NCBI GenBank assembly: GCA_000708835.1
Contig: DF237077.1
Coordinates: 1 to 64,000, forward strand
DNA from: Klebsormidium nitens
Taxonomy: Eukaryota; Streptophyta; Klebsormidiophyceae; Klebsormidiales; Klebsormidiaceae
Direction: 5' to 3'
DNA length: 64,000 bases
Position 1 is the stretch's first letter. Each line of letters begins with the position of its first letter. The notes below the pieces were generated by a model. It had not been told where the DNA came from. It did no database searches and was given only the letters and a program-made list of their open reading frames with translations. A program made the translations under genes and the position numbers. Positions 35,561 through 47,326 of the stretch are shown here, one piece after another.

Positions 35561-38500
35561 TTATCGCTTTGCAGCTTTGGGTCTCGGCTTCACTTCGGCT
35601 TCCTGGCACAAAAGATGAAAGACAGTTGTCAATGTTGGTCCCATCATGAGAAAGTAATTCACGTTCGCCCCGCCTTACATACTCATGAATCTGAAGGAAG
35701 ATACTAATGATCCAAGATAGAAATCTGCTCCGACCAGAACTAAAAACCCTAACCCAAAATTTATACCTGCTCCGCACCCATACCCACACTGACCAAAGTA
35801 GCCATAACCGTCCCAGTGCGGTTACCCTCCCAATGTCTCGGCTTACTATTGTATTCTTCTGTTTAATCCCTCCACGGTCAGCCACCGAGATCAAAGAAAC
35901 TTGAATGAGATTGCCGCATGCTCGGCGAAGCGAGAGCAGACTGACCCAAAGGTGAACGTAGAACCACGCTAGGGAGGCCACAAAAGCTTAGATCCATTCT
36001 GACACAGGAATTTTAGGCATTCAGAAAGCAAAGTTCGAGAAATGAAGCAGATTCTGATAAGTTTTGGAAAGGAAACGGGCTCGCGTGTGTGCAGACACCT
36101 GGCGGATGCAAACCAAAACCACAAACCACATATCAAAACCCAATACCAAAAGCAAAAGTCCGCGGGCGCACCTGCGTGGGGTGCATCAGAATGTGGTTCT
36201 TGGTGGTGGCGGGGTTGTGGTTCTCCGCGCCCTTGCTCCAGTCGTAACTAGAGGCGTACGCAAAGATTGTGCCGTCGTGGTTGAAGGCGCTGCACGGGAT
36301 AGGCTGGCTGGACCGCGTCATCGCCTTGAGCCGCTGTTTGCTGTCCTTGTCCCAAAAGTTGTACGCGCCGTCCGATCCGGCAGTTGTGAATGTGCCGTGC
36401 ACCTGGTATAATGAAAGTAAGTTTAGTATCGGGTTTCTTTGGGTGTCTCTCGCATGTCATTCGCAAGCCTGTTGTTTGTAATATAGGGTATGCGGAAGGA
36501 TCTGTCCCGTATCCAGACAGAGGCGTATACAGATCTGAGTAAGTAGAGAGTTTGCAAGCTTTTGGCCGCCATTATCGACGTTATTTGACAAAGACAACCA
36601 CCACGAAAGACCTTCAGGCAGAGCCGACAAAGAGAACAGATCTCTCATCGCTCTCTGTCGCTGTGAACAGGTGATGAGCCTCAAGTGACGGGGAAAACGA
36701 TCACCAAACGCACGCAGCAAAAGCCCGACGACTTCAGCAAGCTTCAAATGGACAATGGTACAGGTAATTGCACTTTCAGCATGACAAATGTTTTCACGTA
36801 TGGACGTCCCTGCAGACATGGCAGAGCCGATAACCACCATATTTAACGTAACCTCGGTTTGTGAGATGTCAAGACCTCCGCCGGCTTGTGCATAACGAGA
36901 AGAGCAGGGTCCGTCGGGAAGTCGTCTCTAAAGGAGGCCTCACCGGGTGAAACTGGATGGAGTTGACGGAGTAGACCTCGTTGTTGTCGCGGTGGCACTT
37001 GAAAGTGAAGTTCTTGGAGCTCTGGGAGTCGTCCAAGTGTTGGACTGCTACCCGTCCCTCTATTGAGCCCACCAGATAGCCCTGCAACGAGGACGGAAAG
37101 ACGATTGCGAATCAAAGATTTGAAAATGGATGCGACTCAGGCAGTCAATACTTTGTTGGAAAAGGAGTGCAAAGATGCGGTCAACAACAGAAGCCCACGG
37201 ATGAGAAACTCTGACCACTGAATTTTCCTCTTTCCGCGGGTCAAATAAGTATCTGCAAAAAGGAAGTTTTACACCTTATAGTTGTTTCACCAGGTATTGA
37301 GACTTCTCTGAAAAACAAAGACTTGCCGAAAAGAACCGCATGACACTCACCTGTTTATCTGGGAACGTTGCTATACACCTCGTTTGGAACTTAAGGGGCG
37401 ACTGGATCCGTTTAAACTCGGCCCCCGGATTTTGAAGGTTGAAGACGATGATGTTGCGGTCCGCCGTGCCCACCACCATAAGCGGGTGCTTCACGCTCAT
37501 AGCATATACCCGCTCCGGCAGCTTCTGGGTGTGCACCGGCTGGTTCTGCCGAAGGTCCCAGTACCTGAATCATGAGAAGACAGAGAAGTTCTTGTATTAT
37601 TCAGCCAAGTCGCTGAGGATGTTGCGAAAGAACTGCGCTCTACTTGGCGTGGGCGTCTAAGCGAGACACTTATTGCCCGTAAACACCACGGCGTCACATT
37701 TCGACAGTCACAATTCAGTTTGATTTCACAACACGGGATGAAAGGCATGTTGAACGCCCACTTTGGCCCGTGAAACATATTACTGCGTAGCCGCCAGAAA
37801 ACCTTTGTTGTAAGTTGGGGTGCATCAGCAATGAGAGGGCTATTGAAAAGGAACGCCGCAACCCCGAACAAAGATTAGCAGCAAATCTATAAGGAAAAGT
37901 TTCTACCTGGGTGGCAGCCTCCAAACATCGTGAGAAGGAAGCCAAAGCAGACATAGCAACCTCACCCCTGAGCATTTCATGCAGACGCCCTTTCAGGCTT
38001 CTAGAGTAATGTGCCAAAATATTCTGCATGTTTCCTTCTCGCCTCAGCAGCAGACAAATCAGCCCTGGAGTGGTCGCCGCGTGCGCTCGCTCACCTGACG
38101 GTTTTGTCCCAGCTCCCTGTGGCCAGCATGTTCATTTCGGGTATCCACGCCAGCTCCTTTATGGGCTCATCGTGCATGGCCACCGTTTGGGGGGGCGCCC
38201 CCGACCCAAGATTCCACAGCTTGGCCTGCTTGTCGCACCCCCCAAAGAAAACAGACGCCCCGTCGTCCTTCCATGCGCTGCATAGCACCTGCAGGGGGCA
38301 GAAAACGAACACTCTGTAGGGGAACAGCGGGTGGATGAGGAAACATATTTGTTGATCGGTTTGGATATGTTTCTCAAAAACGAAGAGTGCAGCCCACCTG
38401 GTGCTAGACAAGCAGTCAAAAGGAGCGCATCCCAGTCATTCACCACACACGTTCACAGAGTTTCCTGCCGGATCAAACTTTCAAATATGCACCGTAAGGT

Positions 38501-39283
38501 GACTAGACACATTCTGCCCATGCTTCTCGCTATAAAGGAAGTGAGCAACAAAGGAAGTCGATAGAGAGGTGGTGCAGACGCTGGATGCTCACTCACCGGT
38601 TGATCGGCCTTTGTTCCAGCTTTTGGGTTTGTCGCGCCGGTCGACTGGACTTCGTAACAGCGGACCTGGACATTGAGAATGTCTTAGACGCAGTTAATTT
38701 GCGTTTCTCAACTGTGACTGGCGACGGCTCTGATTAACGTGAGAAATCTCAGCGATCAATTCAGGCGTTCACGTTGTTGGAAAAGTCATGAAAAAGGCTT
38801 AATCGTGAATCTTCCGGGCATCAATTTCAACTGCAGCCTCACCTCAGTGTCCCAGGATGTTGCTACAAGGTAGTTGGCTTTTGGGCTGAAGCCCAAACTA
38901 GTGATGCCATCATTGGGGGGTTGTTGCACCTGTTTGAGCAATGAAGATAGTCATTAACCATGCACAGACCAAATTGACGGAGCAAAGAGCAGCTATCAAG
39001 TGGTGCCCACATCAGCCAGCCACAACATCCACACAAAATGGGCACGACAGGAGTTGCCAAGCCGTTTATTGCTAAAAACACAGCAAGCTTCGCACCACTA
39101 GCTGGTCGGCAAGAATTTGAGAGGGCGTGTGGGTTCCGACATTAGGCTTGCTCTGAAAGGCATTGTGGACTGGCGCTGTCTGCTGAGCGCTCTCAAAAGC
39201 TGGTTGAATTAAGGCTAGCATCTCACCTCAATATCTTTGTTTGGGTTGTAAGGAGGGGTCACTGCTGCCCCAAAAGTCGCCAT
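35561..39283 (-). CDS. RAE1: RAE1 mRNA export factor / nuclear pore WD40 protein
   Basis: Eight exons close in phase: 39227-39283, 38843-38929, 38597-38665, 38095-38288, 37351-37564, 36944-37081, 36172-36402, 35561-35602, giving 343 aa, close to the 349 of the Arabidopsis protein. It starts MATFGAAVTPPYNPNKDIE and has seven WD/beta-propeller blades. Diagnostic blocks are LGFSPKANYLVATSWD, CDKQAKLWNL, MLATGSWDKTVRYWD, VKHPLMVVGTADRNIIVFNL, SIEGRVAVQHLDDSQ, NFTFKCHRD and GAYNFWDKDSKQRLKAM. The tiny last exon (14 codons with the stop) encodes a basic tail, EAEVKPRPKAAKR. RAE1 binds the GLEBS motif of NUP98 at the nuclear pore, acts in mRNA export and also in spindle assembly; that is family knowledge. 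Nothing is unusual apart from the very small terminal exons. Confidence 0.96.
35735..35793 (+). repeat. Dispersed repeat, copy B
   Basis: AAAAACCCTAACCCAAAATTTATACC then TGCTCCGCACCCATACCCACACTGACC. It lies in the last RAE1 intron. Its head resembles plant telomere repeats (CCCTAAA) and its core is shared with the copies at 52885, 60183 and 63762. Confidence 0.6.
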
Positions 39284-41023
39284 CGCAGCAAAAGTTTGAT
39301 GCGGCCACAGACCCTAAGAAGCCCCCAGAAATGTCAAATATCAGCAATGGGAGCGAAACGCCTTTCCTCTCTGGAAGTTGAAGAGCTTCTGTAACAGTCT
39401 TTGGCGCCCAGCTTTATGGTTGCGCTCCACCCGTGCTTACACAGCGCACACTCACTTTCTGAGAGTGCTCTTAGAATCTTTGTTTTGGCCTGAAAGTGGA
39501 TGAAATGTTCTGGTTGGATTAGACGGTCTCCGAATAGTCAGACTGGGAGCTCATTAGCTTCAGCAACGTTGGCGCCTGTCCACTCTTCAAGTTCCACACG
39601 CACCCCTCTCGCAGTGCAAACTGAAACTTTGGGATGTGTGGGTAAGCGCTTGGTTAAAAGTCCAGGATGAAATGCCGGGGCTCAACGTGGGGGGAACCGC
39701 CGTCGGTGCAGTGTGCTCCGCAGTCTCGTGCAAAGTATTATCAACAACGGTTCTTGCACCGGCAGGAACCCGTTACTGACAACCCGGGTCTGTGACAAAC
39801 GGCCCCACCAAACCGTACAACATGGGCCCCATGCGCAAGCGCCTCTCGAGTAATTCACGGTTCTCTTTCTTTCTTGAGTCTTGCAGTCGATCTCAACCGT
39901 AACCCGGTTGGAACTCGGATATGGCAGCAAAGGAGTCGGTGCAATCCAGCCATAGATTGCTTAGATTTCAGATTCGAGATGTAGGTGGCGGCGCGGAACA
40001 CCATTTTGAGAATCTGTTCAAAGGCCATTCAAATGGAAGGTGCATATATGCAACACCGTCTGAGCCCATGCAATTAGCCCGAGAGCGAATTGGCGGTGCA
40101 TATGCGTTCGATCTTCCCTCAGCTATTATAAAAAGGGGAAAGGCGCGCACCTCTAAGATGTATCACATAGACACTACAGTAGGACAAATCTTGTGCCAAT
40201 CATTGATGGTTTTATAGCGCTGCATTGAGTTGCTTCTGCAGTTATAAGGCCATGTGCGACTGGTTGCTTACAAGCTTCTCGTCTGCAAAGTATCAAACTA
40301 TGCACTGTGGTACCAACATAACCGTACTTGATCACTGAATCGACAGGGCGCAACAGTTCTTGCTTGCCAGAAACTGACTTTCGCACCCTGAATCCTCTGG
40401 AGTCTCGGACTCTTGACTGCAAAGACTGTACAAATCTATCCGACAAATCTGTGACCATGAGGTCCAAACCCAGGACAGATATGTTACTGCGCTCAGGAAA
40501 AGCTCCTCAAAGAAAGATTGAGCAGCCGGGACTCCGGGACGCGACGCAACTTGATGACTAGAAACCTCTAAAGCACGCTTTCACTACGCTCCTTTCCGTC
40601 AAGAGGCAACGCACCTCACGTTTCATAAACACTAAATCAACTGCATCATGCGCTTTTCTTCCTGCTAATGTCAATCAGCCATTGAAGGACCGGTGCAGGT
40701 AACGAGTCGCAGCCGCGCGCGTCTATCTTCAAGCGCTGCGCCTCCATGCCTACTTCGCGACGGGTGGATAACGCAGCAAGCACGCGCAGATGCTGTCACG
40801 GAAAAGAGTAAGAGTTGTAGGACAAACAAGAAGGCGTATGAACAAAACGCGTACGAATTTTGTCTAGGGATTGCAACAACCAGAACCAGCGCGACAAATC
40901 CATGTTGAGCTCGCAGTGTCCAGACTTGCAACAGAAGCTGAGAGAAGACGCAATTTGATGATTCTTCGAAGTCAGGACGGGCTGCGCCTTGCTGGTCCGC
41001 TGGTCCACGACGAGGACAGTAAT
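39284..41023. other. Region between RAE1 and the F-box/LRR gene
   Basis: The RAE1 promoter and the 3' end of the F-box gene must lie here. A 98-codon open frame at 39921-40217(+) starts at a good ATG but shows no domain and its codons are not GC-ending, so it was not called. No RNA gene was recognised. Confidence 0.45.
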
Positions 41024-44000
41024 TTAAACAAACCTTGACAGCAGAAAATGATTCGGCACGATAATTGTACGGCTAAATATTCGTCGCCTATACTTAGAAC
41101 GGCCCTTCCTGGGCGCTTCAGATGGTGCATCGTCCGAAGTGCCTTCTTCGTCAGTCCTGCTCAACTTGACCTGCCAGCTCAAAGGCGAACTCTAAGCCCA
41201 ACGGATCACGATCAAAGTTCTCATCTCGTGCGTCCGTACCAACAAACAAAAGGCACTTACAAGTTCTCGCAGTGCTCTGCAGTTGTTCAGCAGCAGTTCC
41301 TCCACTTGTTCCGAGTCGGCCCTGAGCTCCGCCAGCTGGCTGCAACCCCGGGCGTTCAGAACAACTAGAGCGGGGGACATTATGGTCAAACGGCCCAGGC
41401 GGTTGCACCCGCTGACGTCGAGCTTCGTCAGCACGCTGTTGGCGGCCAGGTCGAGGCGGAAGAGTGCAGCGCAGCCGCTGCAATTGAGCTCTTCCAGCAG
41501 GGGAGCACCTACATATAAGGGAGGCGTGTTCTTCAGATTCATGAAGGCTTGCTTTAATGAACGTAGGTTGTTTATAGATGATGAAGTTTGAGAAAAGTAG
41601 CTGGAACCCCAAGTGACCTGCTAGCTGTCCGAAACTTGAGCCGTAACAGGAATAGCGTCCAAAAGCTTTGCCTGAAGAAAGAGAAGTGAAGTTACGCAGA
41701 AGTGGTGCGTAAGCGGTCCCTTCTTTCCTTCAATTAGAACAGCAGCACAAAAGGAGACCTTGAAGCTGCAAATGCTGCTAGAAAGCGCTTCTTCTTCTAT
41801 CGTCCAGCAAGCAAACTGACGTTCACGAAAGCTAACGTCCAAAAAAGCGTCGAACACGTATCTAAGCGGACGTCAGAGAGAAGTCTCGCTGCCGCAATCC
41901 AAAGTGATCGTACGTCAACAACCATGGTTGTCCGAACAGAGCCGCTCACCCGCCAGGACGTCCGAGAGCGCTTCGGACGTCAGCTGTCGGCATTGGAGAA
42001 CGCTCAGCTTCTTCAATGCAGGACACACTATCTCCCCAAACTCCTCGAGAGCGGTGCACTGAGCCAGCTTCAGCGTTTCTAGGTTCGGGCACCGCAGGTC
42101 GAGCTTGGTCAGGGCGGAGCAACCGGAGAGGTTGAGGGAGACGAGGTGCGAGGATGAGATGCTGACTTCGGCGAGCTTGGTGGACTGGGCCAGGTTGAGC
42201 TCCTAAAGCAGGAACAATCCATTGAGTGACCTTGAAATGCAATCAAACTGGCTTTGAAAGAGCACCAAGGAACCTATGTCCTGATGGGTTTCTCAGGGGC
42301 TGAGCAACCGATGCAGACGACGTCTGCAAGGGTTGCTCCTCAATCGGAACACAAGGATAAACGTGAGAAGCTTGATACGAAGTCTTAATTTGTCCAGAAG
42401 CTGATCCTAGCTTTGATAGTTTCTGCGAGATTCTCCAACGCATGCCGGCTGGCGCACACCCTTGCTCATACGACCAGAACCAGACAGTCCGTTTAGAAAC
42501 ATTGACTCCTTTTTATTGGAAGGATGCAGTGCGTATCTCAGCAGAGTCACTGGCTCAAACGAACGGTAACAGGTTGAGATGCTCCACCTGCAGACGTTTC
42601 TCCGGCCCATGCGTGGCCACGAAACGCTCCCACGTGACCCCCACGGCTGTCAGCACTCGCACCGCCGCATGCGTCACGGCCCCCCGGGTGACCGAAATGC
42701 ATTTCGAGATGTCCAAAACGTCAAGCGTCCGTTTCGTTTCGGGCCTTGTTACCACCGGCTCAAGCCCCGCGTCCGTAACCCACAAACAGCCCGCAAGGTT
42801 TAAGCTCCTCAGTCCAAGAGTGTCTTCTCGGGCCGACTGGGAAGAGGGGAAGGACAGGGGGGGAAGAAGACTTGGAAATCGCGCTAAGCCCTTCAGAGCC
42901 GCGTCATCTATGTTCGTATTCGACAGGTCTAGGTGTGACAAGTCCCGGTTCTGGCACAGCACGTGTACGTCGAACGAGTCAACGTTTGTGATCCCTCCGA
43001 AGTCGATTGAGCGAATCGGTTTCGCGCCCTCGGGCCGGTCGTTTTGCACGTGAAGTCGGTGGAAGATGCTCCACCGCACGGGGGGAGGGAGGGTGTTTCG
43101 GCATTTTCGGAAGCTGAGGGAAGTAAAGTTGGGGAATGCGCGCAGGAATGACATAATGTGCTCGATGTTGGTGAGGGCTGCAGGAATGGCGAGAGCGGTG
43201 GTCTTCGCGCGGAGCGTCCGCACGAAGGCTGCAAAATCCCGACAGACCTGAGGGAAAAGCGGAAAACGAAATGAGAAAACCTATGAAGAAAAGTTCGAAC
43301 CTCAGGTTGAGTTTACACGGTGCTTTGCAGATTGTTAAGCTGGCAATGTCCATTCAGGTCCTAGACTATGCAAACACGAGCTGCAGTGCAGTGGCTAGAA
43401 CGTTCTGCTTTCGCCATGCTGTTCTTCGACTTGTCTCTAAATTCGGATTTAGGCTTTCATATTGCAAGCATTTAGCCCAACTTTTTGTTTGCTAAGACCG
43501 CAGAACGAAGTTACTCTGAATGAAACGAGTAAGGCACTCCAGAACCAGTTATGATGCTCAGTATGTATACTGGCGGATCAAGTCAAGCACAGGAGAATGG
43601 AAGATGTCAACTATTCAAGCCCAGACATGTGAGTGTCCACTAACCCGCGCAGCCCGAGCGGCATCCAACGGGCTTAGGCGCTCCAAAACCAGCTGCTTGC
43701 ACTCTTCTGGGAGGCTGTCCCACGTAGGAGGGGACTCCACCAATGGCCCCCCGGACGCTTCAGGGGCTCTGCTACTACTTGCCCCGTCTCCGCTTGTATC
43801 CGCTACCGGAGGCAGATTCGCTGGCTGTGCATCTGTGGCCATGCCCAGAAGGGCTTTCACGGTCGCTTCCGTGTCGTGTCCTGTGGACTCAAATACCTGC
43901 GTGCATGAGATTGATTCAAATCGTGAACTTTCGAAGAAGCATTTGAGACCTAGAGAGCAAGTGGTCGGCTAAGACTGCTTGTCAGAAGAGCGACTAACAT

Positions 44001-44564
44001 CGGTCAATCGATTCACCAGCCCAACATTTTCTGGTCCCTTTTAAACAGCGGTCAAAGGGGCGCAAATTTTCCATGCAACAAGCAGCTCAATTGCAATTGA
44101 TAGTTTCCTGACTTTAATGGATAAAGCGCCTCTTGCGGGCTCACCGTCTCTACTACGTCGAGGCTGAAGCTCCCCGCAAACATCTCCACAAGCGCCGGTG
44201 ACATCGCTGTGCCCACTTTTACTTTTTCCTCCGCCCTGCGATAGATCTTCCCCTTGCCTTTTTGCACAGCATTCCAGAGCTGCTCCTCAACTCCACCTGG
44301 CGCCTCTTTACTCGTCGACGCCACCGCACCATCTGCCTCTTCTCTTCTCAGCTGGAAACCACCAACGCTGAGCCGCTTGTCCACAAGCTCCCGCCCTTTC
44401 TTCTTATCCTTACTTTTTTTGTTCGTGGGCTTGGCAACATTCTCAGATGATTGTGACACCTCAGTGGTTCGACCAAAGCCTCCGCTCTTGCCCTCGTCTT
44501 CGTCACCCCAATATGCTGCGTCCGCCCAGGATGCCGTTGCTCTAGTTTTCTTTCCCTGTCCCAT
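41024..44564 (-). CDS. F-box protein with leucine-rich repeats
   Basis: Six exons close in phase: 44145-44564, 43645-43896, 42588-43247, 41950-42202, 41261-41508, 41024-41170, giving 659 aa. Residues 1-140 are charged with a Lys-rich cluster (KKSKDKKKGR). The F-box begins at about 198 (TWDSLPEECKQLVLERLSPLDAARAAR) and continues across the intron into VCRDFAAFVR. Leucine-rich repeats follow, with irregular copies of LxxLxLxxC: HLDLSNTNI, LRSLNLAGC, LDVLDISKC, LVSLNLSGC, LETLKLAQC, LEELNCSGC, LTKLDVSGC, LVVLNARGC, VEELLLNNC. The Cys-ended form resembles the plant FBL15-type and AMN1-type LRR. F-box proteins recruit substrates to SCF ubiquitin ligases through SKP1; the LRR would bind the substrate. 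The last exon is basic and less conserved-looking (PRKGRSKYRRRIF), so the 3' end is the least certain part. Methionine 11 codons upstream of the chosen start is also in frame. Confidence 0.85.
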
Positions 44565-45206
44565 ACTTTCTAGATGCGCCCCAAATTTCAACACAGGCTA
44601 AGTACTAATTTAAAGCTATCTAAGCAACTTCATTTGGTTTGCTACGAAATCACACTGATCTGCATCCCCAGACTCTAGTCTCTAGAGCTGCATGAGAGCA
44701 TGAAAGACCCATGAAAAGACCCATACCCGCAAATGTGGAGCGAAACGAAAAGGAATAGGACGAGAATATATACTTCTTGATTTGTAATAGAAATAGATCA
44801 ATCCTGAAGCGAACCCAGGTGTCGCAGGCAATTAATTCCTTTCGTTGGTGATATAATGGGGAGGTATAAGTTGGCAGCTGGGGTTTTCTTATAGACTACA
44901 AATCTGCCATTCTGGCCCAAAACATATGTCGAGTCAAGCGCAGGCAGTGACTGAGTGAGGAGGGGAGAGCGCCCATGGCCAATGGTGCAAGCTGCAAGCG
45001 TAGCGAGCTGGAATGCATATAGGAGAGGCAAAGCTCGTAAGCAAGGGGATTGAGAAGGACTCCAAAAAGGAAAGCCTGTCTAATCCAGAGGGGCATCTGT
45101 ACAAACGGCGCACATTTGTGCTCTTTAACTTGGCTAAACAACAAGCCCACTTCAATTGCCTGATTGCTCATAAACACCGTTCCATATCATCTGAAAAAAG
45201 GGCAAG
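44565..45206. other. Divergent promoter region (F-box/LRR and 45207 gene)
   Basis: About 640 bases between two head-to-head start codons. There are no convincing exons; short frames on both strands lack splice context. It presumably holds both promoters. Confidence 0.45.
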
Positions 45207-46280
45207 ATGTTCACTCTCGTCCGGAAGTGGCAGAACTTGCAGGACCAGTGCGGCATGGGCGAAGAGTGTTGCTTGGACCCCACTCTACTATCCTCAGAAG
45301 GTGTGTCTGCAGAGCTAGTGCAAAATGTGTACAGCACAGCCGCAAGTCTGTACCGGGCCAATCCCTGGAAGATCATTCCAGAAGACCCGTTTATAGTTTC
45401 TGTAACCACAAGCGATATATGCTGGGAGGGGCAGAAGCCACCTTTCTCGTGTGCCAGTCTCTCGGGCGGGAGCCAACAGGGCTTTGAACCAGAATTACAG
45501 GCGTTCAGGTCGGTGTCAGACGCACACTGGTGGCATCACCTGAGGGGGGGGCCTGAGAACGCCGAGGATAATACAACACACGCTAGCCACATCAGGCTAG
45601 CGTATTCGCACCGCGACGTAGTCAGCCTGGGTGACCTGAAGATGATACAAGTAAGTCCGCCTTTCCCTTTCTTGACCGCTAGCTTTGATTGGCTCTTGCA
45701 AGGCTTTGATCCCAGCCGTCTTCAAGCTGACGTGGTTCTGCATCAGTAAAGCTCTTCTTGAACCAAGTGATTCGAGGAGCTGTCATAGCTAGGTACTGCG
45801 GTTGTCTACCGACGAGGCGTTCCGAGGGCGCCAGTCCAAGGGCAAGCTCAGCCTATACAGATCATTGTGTTTTCTGTTTATCCAAAAGTATGAGTTCAGC
45901 TCAACTTGAAGTGCTGAGCTGAAGTAGTGTGGCAGGATTGTAGTGTTCCAACCACAGTGAGGAGTGAAAAGCTGTCTTGTCTTGTTTTGCAGGACCTGAG
46001 TCTCGAAGTAGCTGACGAAAGTGCGTTGCCGGAGATAGATATGGTGGGGGGGGCAGGCGAAGACCTGCAGTACGAGCCAGCCAATCTTCCCACAAAGAAG
46101 CCAACTTTTCAAGAGCTTCAATGGCTCCGAATTTCCTTGGTGGCTCTGGCATTTGCGGTGCCGCAGTTGTCAACAAGTGGCGGCAAATCGCCCGAGAAAG
46201 TTTCGAGCATACGAGTGAGCGTTCCATTGCCAGAGTTGGGGAAGAGTACGCACGTGCAAGTGACTTACCCAGCGGGCTAA
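45207..46280 (+). CDS. Conserved protein of unknown function (possibly DUF7309/DUF6930-type)
   Basis: Two exons, 45207-45650 and 45993-46280, are joined by a phase-0 GT-AG intron to give 243 aa. Visible pattern: a helix then NPWKIIPEDPFIVSV, CASLSGGSQQGFEPELQAFRS, a polar loop, HIRLAYSHRDVVSLGDL, LGL-like DLSLEVADESALPEIDM and a FQELQWLRISLVALA helix. That order (W-x4-D with a beta strand, G-x-L-YRS-like strand, Asp-Arg-x-L strand, then a proline-rich link and helix) recalls an uncharacterised family I know from plants and bacteria. I cannot confirm the name. No signal peptide, no membrane segment and no catalytic triad is apparent. The ATG at 45207 is the first in frame. Confidence 0.7.
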
Positions 46281-47326
46281 GGTGCCGGGCATTAAAAATA
46301 GGACATAAGGAGACGTGAGTTGGTTGGCCCCTAATATCATCGCTAAAGAGAGCAATCGTGTATGATAGCAAGCTTCATCAGTTGTACAGGCACAAAGAGC
46401 CGGCCAAGGATATAGTTTGCAGAGTATGCAGTATGGGACAAGCCATTGCAGGCTTGCAAACTGCTTCTAGACCTGGATTGCCAGAAAGGGCAAAGAATGT
46501 ATATTGCAGGGTATACAGTCAATCGACAACTGGGCGTGCTTGTGTACAACGGCTGCACTGCAAGCATCTATGTCTATCGAATTCAAGGACTTAGTAGCTC
46601 ACAGGCATGTGCAATGCAGGATTGTCTATATGCATCATTCGGAGACTGAGGCGTCAGAAGTTTCACCATGAAGCAGCATTGATTCCAGCAATCGCTAGAA
46701 GTGCTTGCCGCTTGCCGAGACAATCTTATGCTTCAACTTCGCTAGACAGCATGACATAGTCAAGCATGTCTTATTCAGTACTCATGGTAGCTGTGAAGTG
46801 ATTGTCGATCTTCGAGTCGAGCTTTCAACGACGATTCCATGCGACATGTTATGACTCATGGAGCTTGAGCTGGAACATAATCGAGATGGTTCCATGAGTC
46901 GTTAACATGTGTACGTTTCAATCAGCACACGTACACGCGGTCATGGCATTATTATCTTGTATACCACATCACGGGGCGTGCCATCCAAGCCGTCCATGTT
47001 GGTATACACAAGCAGAAGCAAATCGGCAAAAATTCGCCGCCAACCAAGAATTAGCAACGTGTACTTCATGGTCAATCTTTGACAAGTTGTGCTACTTTGG
47101 ACACGCGCCTACAAGACAGAGTAACGCAATAAGCATGCCGCGTTTCAACTACGAGTTGTCTTGCTCTTGATTCACGATACACGGAGTTGGAATCCACAAA
47201 GTATCCGATAACCTCGAAAGTCGCAGCTCTCTTAATTTACATATAGGTATTTACCAGCAATTGGGCTTCTTTATTTGACGACCTCCTCAGCAAAACCGAG
47301 GTTAGAGTTACCTTGAAGGAAAAATC
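46281..47326. other. Gene-free region between convergent 45207 and TLDc genes
   Basis: Contains a hairpin at 46843-46910 and otherwise short frames without splice context. It presumably carries two 3' UTRs. Confidence 0.45.
46843..46910. repeat. Inverted repeat
   Basis: GACATGTTATGACTCATGGAG (46843-46863) faces GTTCCATGAGTCGTTAACATGT (46889-46910). About 18 of 21 positions pair, with a loop of about 25 bases. No gene is associated with it. Confidence 0.55.

Noticed and set aside
39921-40217. 98-codon frame starting at a good ATG
   Set aside because: There is no domain, no clear GC-ending codon bias and no splice or homology support.
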